From NCBI RefSeq assembly GCF_002878395.1, contig NW_025892538.1:1-64000 (forward strand): a stretch of 64,000 bases of DNA. The letters are read 5' to 3'. Source of the stretch: Capsicum annuum (Eukaryota > Streptophyta > Magnoliopsida > Solanales > Solanaceae). How positions within the stretch are numbered: the stretch's first letter is position 1; each line of letters starts with the position of its first letter. Both the position numbers and the translations under genes were made by a program. The notes beneath the pieces were generated by a model that worked only from the letters and a program-made list of their open reading frames with translations, searched no databases and was not told the DNA's origin. Positions 1 to 12,393 of this stretch are shown here, piece by piece.

Positions 1-1396
1 TCTAGGTAACCGGTTCCTATTAACATTTTAGGAAGGTTTTTAAGGCACCTAAAATGTCCGCTAACTTGCGGTTATCCAGACTGTTTGAAAATAATTCTTT
101 TGACTATCTTCAAAAGGAAAAATAAAGTTGATTGTTGAAAAGAAATTGATTAAGGAATATTTTGAAAGTTTATGCAAAACTAGGTTTTTAGCGACTTATT
201 TAGGGGTTTCAACTAAGTCTAAGCGAATGAAATAGCAAATAACACGTAAAAAAGGGGATGGGGAGCAAGTAAAAGACTTATGCTATTGGTCCCAAATCAA
301 TAAACCCAATCCTAATCTAATTGGGTTTTCTGCCTATCTTCACCTATCATAATTTAAATATTTGGCTTTCGGCTCATAACCTATCCGAAACTATTTTTTA
401 GAACCTTTGAGCTCTAGTTTCGCTTCACCTGTATTAATTTATAATTTTGACCTTGGGACCCAAATGAATAGATAATGGCGTGAACAAATAAATAGATAAA
501 TAATTAAAAAGACAACAATAAGAAATAAAATGATAAGAAAATGAGACTTTCAAGTCTCTTGGCCGCTTCAACAATGAGACTTTAATCCATTTTTATTCTT
601 CTTATATCTTTTTATGCCCGTATACCACTCGAGGAAGAATAAAGTAATTAATAAATATCCTAAAATGGTAAAATATCATGCATCTTATTTTCATAGTAGG
701 CAAATAATGTAAGAGAAGACATATTAAGTTAGCAAACTGGACATGCATTCTCATAATCGAATTAATCTCTACTGCGAAAGAAACAAAAATCCCCGTGACC
801 CAGAAGACCATTTTAGCCATAAAACGTATACAACTGCTTACAAAAACATAAATTTCAACTACCAGGTTGAATCTCAATGACCTAAAACACCATTTTATCC
901 AGAAAATGCAGCCAATACATTAATTGAATACAAACAAGAAACTTACATTTTTTACTGGATACAAGAAATGGGGTATTGCTTTTTAACGTTCTTACTCGAA
1001 AGTTACGACTAATCGACAACCTCAACTACTACTCCAGTTTCTTGAACTACACCCAATTTTCCCAGCAACCAAACAAAGTGAAAACAGAATTTCAATCATT
1101 TTCTTGATCCATTTCTGGGTACAAAGATATGACCTTTTTGAAGTACATACAAAAGATTAAGCTAGAATATTCAAATAAAGGTTAACCATATTGAACACAA
1201 ACAAGAAATCCACATTGTTATACTCGACACAAAGTAAAGGTTGATATTTTTTTTAATATTCTTGGTTGAGAGTTAAGACTAATCAAAATCCCTAACTAAA
1301 AAACCACAAATCAAACGACTAGGAGATAACATTAACACAGTCAAACACCATCTTCATTTCAAAATCGTACGACCTCCAATACCTCTACAACAAGCA

Positions 1397-1522
1397 ATTT
1401 CCAGCAAAAAACAAAATTACCACGAAGACTACAACAGCTACTCCCAGCAAAACAAAATTACGATGACGACTACAATAGAAACTTCCAGCAAAACAAAATT
1501 ACGACGACGACTACAACAACTA
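1397..1522. repeat. Three-copy 42-bp tandem repeat inside the LTR
   Basis: The phrase CCAGCAAAACAAAATTACGA recurs with starts near 1401, 1443 and 1485, a period of 42 bp. Each unit ends in an ACGACGACTACAA-like stretch. It lies in the transcribed part of the minus-strand LTR, downstream of the TATA box. Confidence 0.7.
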
Positions 1523-1776
1523 TGAAGAAAAAGAGACGAAGAAGGAAATGATCAAATTAAAAGAAAAAAAGAGTGTATTTACCACTTTAAGGGCAGTAAA
1601 ATGAGGCAATAAACTAGCGTCAAACTCACAACCACCGGAAAACATTATCGTAGTCGACTTAAAAATGCCAATTAGCTGCCGACTTTCACGAAGACAAATT
1701 TTTACTAAAAAAGAACTGAATTTTGCTCTAAGGTTTTTCTCCCCCTTCATGGATTGTTTCTGATTTTCGGCAACCC

Positions 1777-1786
1777 CCTTTTTATA
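1777..1786 (-). promoter_or_regulatory. LTR TATA box
   Basis: The minus strand reads CTATAAAAAG followed by a G-run. It sits about 1.03 kb inside the LTR terminus at 2815, which fits a U3 promoter for the minus-strand element. Confidence 0.45.
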
Positions 1787-2815
1787 GAATCAAATTTTTA
1801 TTCCTTCCCGATGTTGGAGAATCCAATTGATGGGTAGTTTCAAAATTTTCAAAAAGAGGATAACGTTTAGAATCGAATGGGCTGGAATTGTACTATACAA
1901 GTACAGATTTGAAAATAAAAAAGGGCTAAACTATTATTCACACGTCGGTTCAAGTTACGGGTTTAGTTTGAACATTGTTTCTGCAATAATCAATTTTTGG
2001 GTCACCGTCGGATTGGACTATCGCCGTTATCAGAGCTGATTTAGGTTGGGTCACCTGCTTTCGCTGTTATCACTGATTGTTGCTGTATCATTGAAATCAT
2101 TATTGTTACTGAAGTCGGATTAAAATTGTTGTTGTGTTGATATTGAAACTGTTGTATATGTGGGCCGAGTCTCAAATTATTGGGCTTGGACATTGGGTTA
2201 AGGAAAAAGTGTACTGGGTCGATTTTTGGGCATATTGGGGCTACTCGGCAGGTGAATTTTGGGGTTGAATTTGGGCTAGTGTTAAAAGGATTTAGATAGA
2301 AACAAAATCATTCATAAAATAACCCAAATTGAATTAAACTTTGGGAAAATTTATTTAATTTTTTACCGAATTGAATATCAATTGTAGCCAAGTTGATTTC
2401 AATTAAGGTTAAATTTAATAAATTGACCAAATTTAATTAAAATTTAAACCAAATTGATTACTACTTCAATCCTAAGCTTCTTGATTTAATAAAATCAAAC
2501 AAATATTTTTCAAATAAATTATTTCAAGAATAAATTATATTTAAATCAAGATTTTAATCATTTAAATTTATTTAAGATAAGCCTTGATTAAAATCTGATA
2601 TTTTGTAAAAAATAAATATTTAAGTAACAAAATTATATAATTTCGTATAATTGAATATGATAACATATAATCGCTACTTAAAATGACAAACTTACCCAGC
2701 TAAATATTTTGAAAAGTTTTTTAATTCGGTTAAAATAAATATTGTAATTTTATTTATAATTAAAGAAACTCGAAATTAAACTTAACCATGGAGGGCAAAA
2801 ATTAGGTGTCAACAG

Positions 2816-4346
2816 GTAACACCAATCCCAACAATCCTAGATAGGGTTTTTCTAGAACTTGGAAAAATGTGACCAAGGGCCTCAAAATTTGTTCTGAAGC
2901 ATCCATGTGGATCATCCACAATGGAGAGAGAGTTAAGTTTTGGTCTGATAGATGGATCCCTAACACTGAGCCTCTCAAGAACATTATTCATGGTCCCATG
3001 CCAAACAATCTAATGGATATGAATGTTTCTGACCTCTGGGTTAATGGTTCCTGGGACTTTTCTTCTTTGACTTTTGAACTTCCTTCTTCCATCATTCCTG
3101 CAATCAATCATAGTTTCTACCCTAATGATACCAATATCTCCGACTACCCTATTTGGGGTCTCACTGGTCAGAGTACCTTTACCAGCGGGAGTGCCTAGAA
3201 ATTGATCACCTCTAAAACTCATCCTACTGAGTGCCATAAAAGTTTTAACTGGATTTTTTCATTAAAAATTCCCAACAAGATCAAGCATTTCTTGTGGCTT
3301 TTTAACCACAACAGGATCCCGTGTAGGTATACCCTCAATAGGATGGGAGTGCCTGTTGATTCTTTCTATAAGCATTGCACCAACCAATTAGAGGACATCC
3401 CTCACATATTTTCGCATTGTCCTCATTTTACTGCCCTTTGGAATGGTATGTTCTAAAAGTACAACTGCCCCACCCTTATCCTTCCTAATCTTAATGGTGA
3501 TAACTTTCTGCAAACTGTGGGAAGCTGGTCTCATAACATAATGGCTGACCAACACACCACCTCTGAAGTTCATGATGTTTTTTAGCTTTGGGAAATCTGG
3601 AATTGTAGAAATAAGAACTTGTTCAATAATAAAAATTCCTACCCTTCCTTCCAAAATGCTTATGCTAATGCCGTGGAATACACTTACCTGACACTACCTT
3701 CTTCTAACTCTATACAAGCCTCCTTAATCTCGGTCCACTGGGTTCCTCCTATGAGGGGTTCTTAGAAGCTAAACACAGATGGATCTTATACGGGAAATCC
3801 GAGTATAGGTGGTATATCAGGCACCATATGAAACCATAAAGGAGAATGGGTGCTTGGCTTTCTAAAAGGCTTTCTCGAGGCAACCAACAACCAAATGAAA
3901 CTCATGAACCTCTTTGAAGGCCTTAGACTCATTTAGAACCACAACCTGTTCTCTGTTGAGATAAATATAGACTACAAGGAGGTAATTCATAAGTTGAAAT
4001 GCAGTAACCCTTACTATAACCCCATTCTTGAATCTTGCAGGTGTGTGCTAAGAAGGGTGGAACATCCAACAGTAGTGCATTGCTTTAGAGAGCAAAACCA
4101 AGTTGCAGACTGCTTAGCTAAGGAAGGAGCGAGAAGGAAACTTTTTGGTAGTTCCTTCGGCATATGCACTTCAACAAATATGGACAGACATTCAAGGAAC
4201 TCAATATACTAGGAAAATTAATCTTTGTACTAATTATCAGGATCCTGATACTCTTATTTTTGTACCCGACTAAGAAGTCTAAAACCTGTAGTAAACTATA
4301 TTTCTATTTCTCTCTCTCTATATATGTTCCTAATTATAAAAAAAGA
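2816..4346 (+). pseudogene. LINE (L1-type) ORF2 3' relic: zf-RVT and RNase H regions
   Basis: This is a 5'-truncated non-LTR retrotransposon reading frame with several stops. It begins mid-ORF directly at the LTR terminus. From 2869 the frame has the pre-zinc-finger segment of plant LINE ORF2 (WSDRWIPNTEPL, then VSDLWVNGSWD). Next comes the zf-RVT region (about 3240-3450; KIPNKIKHFLWL, then a C/H cluster ending in FSHCPHFTALW). A type-I RNase H region follows (about 3765-4150; KLNTDGSYTGNPSIGG, then VADCLAKEG). In the second RNase H motif the usual acidic residue after TNN appears replaced (TNNQMKLM). A 3' tail with a short A-run ends near 4346. The upstream RT core is absent; the Ogre-type LTR interrupts the element exactly at 2815/2816. 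Confidence 0.8.
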
Positions 4347-5230
4347 TATTATAAAGTCATTCTTTGATAATTCGATTAATGTGGTTGTTTTATCCTTTAA
4401 TTTCCTTTAGTCATTGACTTGAAAATACTTCTTTCCTTTTATTTATTTAATTCTTATATTAAAAATAATTTTTTTAATTTATTTATTCATTTTTACAAGT
4501 CTAAAGAGTATTATCACTTTTTTTTTAATTCTAATTGTCCATTTTTATTTTTTTAATGTTTACCTAACACACAACTCGAAAAATAATAAATAAAATTTTA
4601 CTATACATATGTTAATATTTTGAGGAATGTATAAAGTAATACATATTATTTAATAATAATAGTGAAATAAATATAAAATAATAAATTATTTATTAACTTT
4701 TTAAAATAAATTAATATTATTAAATTTTTATTCTTAGTAGAGTTGACAAATAAAACTAGATAAAGTAAATACTAGAATGAATAAACTAAGAACAATCATA
4801 TAAAATAAAAGGAAGATAGTAAAAAAAATTATCCCTTTCTCCAAGTGGGGTTGCATGACTAATTCACGCCACGTGGGTCGGCCAACAACTTGGTTAAAGT
4901 TAGCCTCTCAATGTTGTCTTCGATTCAATTTGTTTATATCAATTAGTAGAATCCTGATTAGTTTACGAGATCGTTTGATTGGTGGTATAAAAATAAACAT
5001 ATTAAATATTTTATAGAATCATTTTAATTTTGTATTTGATAAGATTATTATTTGATTTCAAGATTTTTTATTAAATGGTGGATCAATAAATTATTTCATA
5101 TAAAAATTAAAGTAAAATAATTCTATAAGTTATCCTAATATTATGAAACTATTTCATTCTACTATTTCAATTAAACTTAAGAAAATAATATAACCTTTTT
5201 GATATGTAAAATTAAATAAATAAAGATACC
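4347..5230. other. AT-rich spacer, no gene seen
   Basis: Very AT-rich noncoding sequence with no supported reading frame. It starts after the LINE tail and ends where the envelope-like coding sequence breaks off. Phrases such as GGTGGTATAAAAATA near 4980 recall MITE sequence, but I could not find matching inverted ends or target duplications. The expected 3' LTR of the SIRE element is not here. Confidence 0.6.
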
Positions 5231-6693
5231 TCATGAAATTAATCGTGAAATACACCTTGCAAATTCAATTCGGATAAAACTTGCCCCTCCTACCTTGGAA
5301 GCATTCACCATGAATTCAGTTGAGGGTTGTTGGTTCTTAACAGTTTTCACCTCAATACAAGGCACATCCAAAATCTTTCCCAGTATTTCTTTATCCAGCT
5401 TAAGAAGATTTCCCTGCACCTATGTAGTCAAACTCAAACCATCATCTGAGAATTCCATGGAGTAGTAGAATTCTTCCACTTTACTTTCAAAAACAATGGG
5501 TGTTGATTCTTCTAATAGATGAAAACAACCCTGTTGCCTCATGTATTCTACCAGTTCTATCATTTCGGGCTTCTCATATATCTTTGGATTAAAAACTCTT
5601 CCTGATAGCACCTTTTATGTTTTTAGATTCTCATTCCATTGTTCCATAAACACAAACTTCTTTTTTTCTTCTTTATTTCTATTTCTTGTAACACTTCTAA
5701 GTTCTTTTTCAATAATTTTTTTTTTCTTGGGACCACGTCCTTTAGTAACTTTTTTTCTTTTGACAGGAATATGTTTCTTTCTGCTTACACCATGACTCCC
5801 AGTATCATAGGACTTGGTCATTTCATCACCATGAACTTCTATTCTTTTCTTCTTAGATACAATGATAATATCAGAACCAGTGTCCTTTTTTTCTCTCACC
5901 CCCACAACTTCAAGATTTTCTTGTTTTTCTACAGTGGATTTCTTAAGTCTTCTTTTTTAGTGGTAGAAGACTTACTCTTCTTCATTGCATCTGCTATTAA
6001 TTTCATTTCAGACCCTTTAGTGGAGTAAGACCTTGCAACTTGTATCCCATAGTTAACCAATTTCTCTTTTCCTTTACTAGCCTTTATTTTTTTTATTTTC
6101 CAAATCAGTGGTTGTTCATCTTCATCCTCTTCATCTTCATCATTTGGAGGTAATATGAATTCCCCCTCCCTTTTTAAGTTATCCTCTTCCCTTGTTATTT
6201 TCTCCTTTGCACAAACTGAACTTTTCTTGGGATCATGAGCAAGTAAGAGTAAATTCTTAGCTATCTAATTTATGCTGCTAACAGAATCAGACTTCTTTAT
6301 AGGTATCTCTTTATCAACTAGATTAGCAAATATAGAGTTCGACTCAGAAAGGGTAGGAGAAGCTTCTTATTAATTCTCTAAATTTTTAATAACTTTCAAA
6401 TCCTCAGAGGGAACGTAGATTTGAGGGGCACTGGAGGACTCTGGTTTTTCTGAGGAATGAGGTCCTTAAGATTGAAGAATTTCTTATTAAATTAGAGATC
6501 CAATACCTTTGTTTAGGTCATCTACTAGGACAGAATATTTACTAGGGATTATAGTTTTGACTGAAGCAGTTTCACTTAGGGCCTCAGAAGTCTCATGGGA
6601 AGGAATGACGGGTAACACACTTTGTGTCTCTTGAGAAAGATCAGAAGACAAATATTTCATGGAATTTAAAAAAGAGGGAATTTCAGTCATTTT
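5231..6693 (-). pseudogene. SIRE-lineage envelope-like ORF (Transposase_32-like domain), broken
   Basis: Three collinear minus-strand frames separated by single stops form one decayed protein. The N-terminus (6693 to about 6490) starts MTEIPSFLNS and is Ser/Glu-rich. A lysine-rich linker follows (5905-5615; KKKRIEV, KRKKVTKGRGPKKKK). Then comes a globular part (5611-5231) with RVFNPKIYEKPEM, a tryptophan-poor QGCFHLLEE segment and EEFYYSMEF. This layout resembles the envelope-like or 'putative plant transposon protein' ORF that lies after pol in Maximus/SIRE copia elements. The C-terminus is cut off at 5231, and no 3' LTR follows, so the element is truncated on this side. Assignment is by recalled family pattern, not by a search. 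Confidence 0.6.
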
Positions 6694-7410
6694 GAGTGAT
6701 TAAGTAAGAAAGAAGGATAAATTTTGATAAAGTTATGAGTTAATTAAGAAGAGAATGAATTAAGAGAATTTGAATTTATAACTAAAAAGGTGACTATTTG
6801 ACATTTAAGAAATACCTTTTTGAATGGACGCATCTGATGATAACGGTTGTGACTCTTCATATTTGAACCAAATTTATAGTTTTTGTTCATATAGGATTGG
6901 ACAAGTGGACTTTTCAAATAGAAATTTCATAAAAAATTTAAGGCACAGTATTTTAGTACTCACCTGAGAGACAAGATTAGGTCCTTCACTTTTTGATTGA
7001 ATTTTCAATTTGTATTTGCTCCAATTATTTCCCTCCAAAGTTTTCCCCTTTGGTGTATACCTGCAAAGGTATGATACTGAGTTAGATTAATAATGCAACT
7101 ACCTTTCCATGGATAACTGTCTCATTGAAATATCCAAATTTTAGAGGAGACACTGATTTATATGATAAGTCAGGTTGTCTTGATCAATTCACGTTTTAGC
7201 CTCTACACAACCCCTTGTTTTATATTTTCACCCATATGATATTGGGGACCAGTTCCTTTGAGATAAACTATTTCAAGGTAATAAACCTCCACATGAAGTG
7301 TATTGAAAGAGAGATTGCATTTAGATCTTTCATACTTAAGCTTTTAACACTTCCTTTTAATGAGAATTCTCAACTGTAGTCCCCTTTCTCAAACCTAGAA
7401 TCATGATTAC
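6694..7410 (-). other. Spacer between SIRE gag and env-like ORF; pol absent
   Basis: Only about 0.7 kb separates the end of gag from the start of the env-like ORF. A copia pol (protease, integrase, RT, RNase H) needs roughly 3.5-4 kb. I see no pol motif in any minus-strand frame here, only scattered stops. Confidence 0.55.
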
Positions 7411-9290
7411 TTGTTGGATTTAGGAACCCATTTGAGTTTGAGTTTCCTTTAAGAAGACAATAGTGTGATCAAAACTTTCTTGGCCCATCGTGGTAGAGTA
7501 TTCTTCCTCACCTTTTTCAAAGACTTGAACCCCTTATGTTGTATACTCTCCTATTGATCATACCTAAAATCATTCATTTTAGCTCTTATCCAACTTTGGA
7601 AACTTTTCTTAGAGTGCTTATCTTTTCCACAATGAGTACACATAAGATTGAAAGCCTTGTTTCTAGCACAATAGACAGACTTTCCTTGGCACCCATCAGG
7701 TTAGAATTCTCCTTGATAGCACAGTACTTTGCCATCAATAACACCTTGATAATTATATTAGAGAGGATCTACGTAGAAGTATTTCATTCAAGATATTTGT
7801 TGAACTCTTTTGTAAGCAGACCAGGTCCCTCTTTAACTCTTCATTCCTGTGAAGCGCACACGTAAGGTGTTTTTGAGAATCCCTCAGCCTTTCTTCAAGA
7901 ACATATTAAAGAGATGAAGCTTCTTTCTTCCCTTTTCAAACTACCTTATTTAACTTCTTCATCAAACTCAAATTTTTAGATTTTATCTTTGTGAACAACT
8001 CTTCAGGTTCAGAGATTTGGAAAGTTAAAGCAATCAGCACATGTTCTTGATTCTTTACTTTCTCATCTAATGCATTCTTCTCAGTAGTTAGTTCACATAT
8101 AGAGTCTATCAATACACTAACAAGACTCTTTGTCTTCTTAGCAGAGTAATTATCTAGATTCTCCTTAATATCATAAGGGGTTACCTATTTTTTTTTATCT
8201 TCTGTGTTTGCTATGAATGCAAAAAGGGAATCATACATAATTGGACTGTCTTTTATTGATAGCATAGAAACATCTCCATACTTCTCATCTTTATTAGATT
8301 CACTGGAAAAATCTCCCTATGCTTCCAGATCTTGCTTTACTGCATACTTAACTTTAGTCTTCCTTCTTGATTTTTCAAGGACCTAGTCTTGAGGTAATCC
8401 TGATAATCTATCTTGTGCATTGGTTAGTCCTTAATGAAATGTTCAGGACTTTTACATTTGTAACACACCTCAATATTGCTTTTTTTTCTACTACTTCTTC
8501 TTCTTCTTTTGAACCAACAACTCCTTTTCATTGATCTAATAATTCTTTTTGCCAGATAGGTAACATTAGTCTTTTCTTTACTTGAATCATGTTTTGAAGC
8601 CTTCAAAGCTAGAAATTTTTCTCTTTTCACTTCCTTCTTCTCTATCTCTTGCTGCTTCTTGAGCTCATGAGTCTTTAGATTTCCTATTAGTTCATCCATA
8701 GTGAGGGTCTTTAAGTTTCTAGTTTTTGTTATAGCATCCACTTTGCTTTCCCAGGACTTAGGAAGAAGACCAAGAATCTTAATCACTTGGTTATACACTA
8801 GAATCACCTCTCCTAAACAATGAAGCTCACTTGTGATTGAAGTGAATCTTATATTCATTTCTTGGATGGTTTCTTCTTCTTTCATGGTAAAGGTTTCATA
8901 TAGAGTAGTCAACATGTCTACTTTTGAATCCTTCACATAAATGGTCCCTTTATGCGAAGTCCTTAAGCAATCCAAGATTTCCTTAGCACTTTCACTGGCT
9001 AAGATCCTGTTGTATTCATCAGCTCCAATACCATACCCTAATAATTTCATTGCCTTTTAGTTTTTCTTAATCTTCCTTCTATATTCATCATTATATTCTC
9101 TCCTGCTTTTAACTACCATTCTTGTTATTTCTTCTTCTTTAACTTCTTTAACTGGAATATGAGCACCATTAAGAATTATATCCATAAGTTCACTATCCTC
9201 AGCCATAATAAAATCAAACATCCTGGTTTTCCACTACCTATAATATTGTTCGTTGATTCTTGGTGGTCTAGTAGTAGATAGACCTTATTC
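7411..9290 (-). pseudogene. SIRE/Maximus copia gag (UBN2-type), broken
   Basis: The minus-strand gag begins near 9290 and holds MFDFIMAEDSEL (about 9225) and the EYNDEYRRKIKKN helix. The longest open piece is 9050-8424 (208 codons). It shows the UBN2/Retrotran_gag_2 pattern: YGIGADEYNRILASES, IDM-like DMLTTLYETF, IRFTSITSELHCLGE, ILGLLPKSWESKV and TMDELIGNLKTHE. It ends in a zinc knuckle, CYKCKSPEHFIKD. Downstream (8400-7411) the coiled-coil C-terminal region of SIRE gag is recognisable across stops and frameshifts, including a second Cys pair (CTHCGKDKHSKKSF near 7640) and a KWVPKSNK end motif near 7415. The protein would package element RNA; this copy cannot make it intact. Confidence 0.8.
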
Positions 9291-9354
9291 TAGATTAGGT
9301 AGAGCAACCATGCTAGACCAGACACTCTTGGTGTAAACCTTTTAGAGTAACCTG

Positions 9355-9366
9355 TCTCTGATAATA
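9355..9366 (-). other. Primer binding site, initiator-Met tRNA type (degenerate)
   Basis: The minus strand reads TATTATCAGAGA two bases inside the LTR end. It matches 9 of 12 positions of the TGGTATCAGAGC site used by copia elements. Its position between LTR and gag supports the element orientation. Confidence 0.6.
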
Positions 9367-9368
9367 CT

Positions 9369-10086
9369 TGTTGAAAACTAAGGGTTGAACCATATATTGA
9401 GGGACTATGTCCCTCAAAGTCAATCATAGGCAAAATACAGTAAAGTAACCAGGAAACAAAAGACAATGCAAGAAGTGTAAAAACATAAGATTTTGACATG
9501 GAAACACTCTTGATCAAGGGAGGAAAAACCATGGCTTACCCTCACAAGCACCAATGAAATCCACTATAATAAACCTCTTGATTACAAATTTGATTTTAGC
9601 CTAACTCTAGGCTCCTTTTGCTTGTAATAACTCTACTACAAGCTCATCTTGGCAACTCTGCCAAGGACCCTCTACACTGACTAATTCTAATCAGTATCAA
9701 ACTTTGGAAACTCTATCTAAGCACTCTTAAGCAAATATAAAGTAATACATTACTCTTGTAGCTTGAGTAATTCTTTTACAAATCAGCACTCAAGAACACT
9801 TACTCACTTTTTAATCATACTACAAAGATAAGAACATGAGTAATGCTTGAACAATATTGAAATGGAGTTTTTACTCCCTCTCTTCACTCTTTAGATTTGT
9901 GAGAAATTCATTTAATGAAGAAGCTTTTTTTCCTTTTATAGCTAGGTGATGATTAGGGTTGAAATCTTATTGGACCAAGTATCCTATTCAGTACAAGTAG
10001 GACCTACAAGTTTGTTACATAAGAGGAAAAAATTATGCAGACACGCGTGCCAGCTGTACTGTACCATAAATATCTAGGGACCTGGT
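9369..10086 (-). mobile_element. SIRE 5' LTR (main part; remaining bases at 12386-12393)
   Basis: On the minus strand the LTR ends ...TTTTCAACA at 9369, followed by the PBS. A TATA box (TATAAAAGG, minus, 9932-9940) sits in the expected place. The outer end is interrupted by the Tekay solo LTR at 10087. Removing that insertion with one target copy joins 10086 to CCCTTGCA and restores a perfect 15-bp dyad (AGGGACCTGGTCCCT), so the LTR probably starts at 12393 with TGCAAGGGA. Length without the insertion would be about 726 bp. No second LTR copy is in the window. Confidence 0.6.
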
Positions 10087-12380
10087 TGTAAGACCCCGTA
10101 AGATTCTAGGTTTATTTTAGCTCATTCTTACATGTCGAAAGGGGTCTAGGACTTGGAATATTTTACTAAGTGTTAGGACTTATTCATTTCTACAGCCCTC
10201 AAACTTTGATGAATTTTAATTTAACCTTCTTGATCTTAAAACACCAATTTCCAAGTTGATTTATGATCAGGGTCACTTGTAGGTCATCTCAGGTGAGTTT
10301 TGGATTTTTCGAACTAGCACAAGGGTAAGTTCAGATGTCCAAAATAGCAAGGGGTTGCAATAGGGCTGCACCACGAGGGCCAATTGACCCAGGCTTAGGG
10401 TCGCATTGTGAGGGCTTCTAGATTTGAGCAGGGGTAGCGCCGTGAGGGCTGCTTGACCCAAGCAGGGGTCGCAGCATAATGGAAACATGTCCAGCATTTT
10501 TTTAATTTGGGTTGTAGGGGTAAATGGGTCATTTACCCTTTTATTATTCAACCTTAACATGAGATCAAGCCCCTCAAAGGGCAAATTCACTCACTACTTT
10601 ACAAAATCCTCTCAAGAAAGAAACCCTAGTTTATCAAGCTCAAGATCAGGTTCCAAGAAATCCCTAACAATCTTCACGAATTCTGTCACTCAGGTATGTT
10701 AGGTGTTCATCCTTGGGTTTCCTTCCACCATTGGAGTTTAAGAACCTTTTTCAAAACTTGAATTATGATTCCCATGTTATGAATTGAATTATGCTTTTGT
10801 TTGTGTTGTTGTATGAATTTTAAGTTAAGATCTTTTATGAGTTCCATGCAATTTTGTTAGCATGTGTGTTGAATTATGATTCTCCCATGTAAAAACCCTT
10901 GAAATTGAAAGTTTATGTTGTATTCATGAGGCTTATGTGTTGTTCATTACCATGTGCATTAATTATGCTCCCCAAGTGTTTGATAGAATGTCCATGTGAA
11001 TTGTATAGTGTATTGATGACATGTTATCATGTGTTCTCATTCATGTATAAGTTAATGACCTTCAAGTGTTTGACAAAATGTCTCAGTAATTGAATTATGA
11101 ACAATTGACCATTGCTATGTTTTCAAGATTGGTTATGTTTTATTATTGATGCTATCAAATCCTGGGGGTATTTATTAACTAAAATCTAGCTGTTTACTTA
11201 GTTACAGTAGTTATAGAATATTCTCAGTAAAGGTCAAGAACGGTAGTACTTAGTCAGTAGCAGAACTCAGTAAACTTAGTCCAGTTCAGTCAGTCAATAC
11301 GATTAGGGTTAGTTCAGTCAAGCCTAATATAGTCTAGTGATAAGTTCAATGTTGATTCAATTGGGAGTAGAATTCAGCACCGAGCAAATCCAGGAATGGG
11401 AGCATTTCTTCTAGTAGAGGGTTTGAACCTTAGTAGTAGTCCCTACATTACATAACTACATAGCTAGCATAGGGTAAGTCGTCCTCTTTCCGGAATTGGG
11501 TTGATGCCATCATATATATTTCATGAGTCTTCCTACCAGATTAGGGTTGACCCAGCATTTCCAAATGGGATCACAGGTTGGAACCCAACTCAGTCTATAA
11601 TCGGGGAATGTCAGTTAGATGAGAACTCCCATAGTTACAGGTTTAGTCTCAGTATTTATTAAAGAACTCAGTTAGTTCTTCAGAACCATGGCTATTAGTT
11701 ATCAGTTACTCAACCATCAGAATTCAGTACTCAGTTTTTGTATAATCTCAAATACACGATGTATACTTATATGCACAGTATTGTATGTTTAGCAGTTACA
11801 GTTTTTGATGTACTCTCATCCAGCTACTTCATGATGTACATTTAGTCAGTTATCATCTTATGCATGTGAACCCATGTATATCAGTCTTACCTCACTTATC
11901 ATACCAGTACATTCCACGTACTGACACATACTCTCTCTTTTGCACTATGATGTCTCATATCATAAGTTTGGATGCTTAGGGTCCTGACCGTACTTAGCAG
12001 CTCAGGATATCAGCGGCAGATTTAGTAGTGCGTCCTCATCCATCGAGGATATTATTTTATTTCAGCATTTCAGCAGATTTAGTATGTACAGTAGTCGGGG
12101 TTAGTTAGGGACTTATCCCATCGACCCAACATTCATACAGTTAGAGGCTTTCAGACTAGATTACTTCAGACAGATGTTTAGTATTTTCATTATTCTTATT
12201 AGTATTCAGTATTTGTTTTTAGTTTATGAACCTTATGGCATTTTTAGCCTAACTTCCACATATATTTTCAATATAATTATTATTTAGTGCTCATAAAAGG
12301 TACTAGTCATGGGTTAGCTTATGATCCTTTAGGATTGTAATCACCGTGGGATGTCTAGGGTGTAGACTATGGGCATTACA
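10087..12380 (+). mobile_element. Tekay/Del-type solo LTR 1
   Basis: The sequence starts TGTAAGACCCCGTAAGATTC and ends GGGCATTACA, canonical TG...CA ends. It shares collinear phrases with the LTRs at 12804 and 62002: a CACCGAGCAAA-type block (about 11376), the GTACATTC/GTACTGACACA segment (about 11905) and the TTAGCTTATGATCCTTTAGGAT 3' block (about 12314). Flanking 5-mers are CTGGT (10082-10086) and CTAGT (12381-12385), a target duplication differing at one base. No PBS, gag or pol lies inside, so it is a solo LTR left by LTR-LTR recombination. Lineage assignment is by recalled similarity to Solanaceae Del/Tekay LTRs and by resemblance to the LTR of the Tekay pol element at 57-64 kb. Confidence 0.75.
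10310..10500. repeat. Dyad/word-rich module in the LTR 5' part
   Basis: Short words recur at irregular spacing: GTGAGGGC twice with variant ACGAGGGC, AGGGTCGCA and AGGGGTCGCA, TTGACCCA twice. GC content is clearly above its surroundings. The same position in the other LTRs holds different words. Confidence 0.5.
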
Positions 12381-12393
12381 CTAGTCCCTTGCA

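Larger units (their letters stand above)
1..2815 (-). mobile_element. Ogre/Tat-type Ty3-gypsy LTR, partial (runs off the left edge)
   Basis: Read on the minus strand the element starts at 2815 with TGTTGACACCTAATTTTTGC, the terminus I associate with Tat/Ogre LTRs in Solanaceae. Near the left edge there is the conserved block in which AGGTGCCTTAAAAACCTTCC is followed by a run ending in AACCGGTTACC. A TATA box (minus strand, about 1777-1786) lies about 1 kb inside the terminus, as expected for U3, and a short open frame (1520-1750, minus, 76 codons) begins just downstream of it. I do not recognise that frame as a protein. No PBS, gag or pol is visible, so the internal region must lie left of the window, or this is a solo LTR. 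The lineage is inferred from the terminus and the conserved block. Confidence 0.55.

Noticed and set aside
4869..4876. CCACGTGG G-box as a promoter element
   Set aside because: A single 8-bp match in AT-rich DNA with no gene nearby.
4960..5200. Possible hAT-type MITE
   Set aside because: Internal phrases look familiar but terminal inverted repeats and an 8-bp duplication are not visible.
5541..6028. Phe/Ser-rich plus-strand frames with apparent membrane character
   Set aside because: They are the antisense of the lysine/glutamate-rich linker of the SIRE env-like ORF.
7536..7865. 109-codon plus-strand frame
   Set aside because: Antisense of the SIRE gag C-terminal region, with no independent support.
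9351..9370. tRNA gene
   Set aside because: Only a 12-base primer binding site complementary to a tRNA end is present; there is no cloverleaf.
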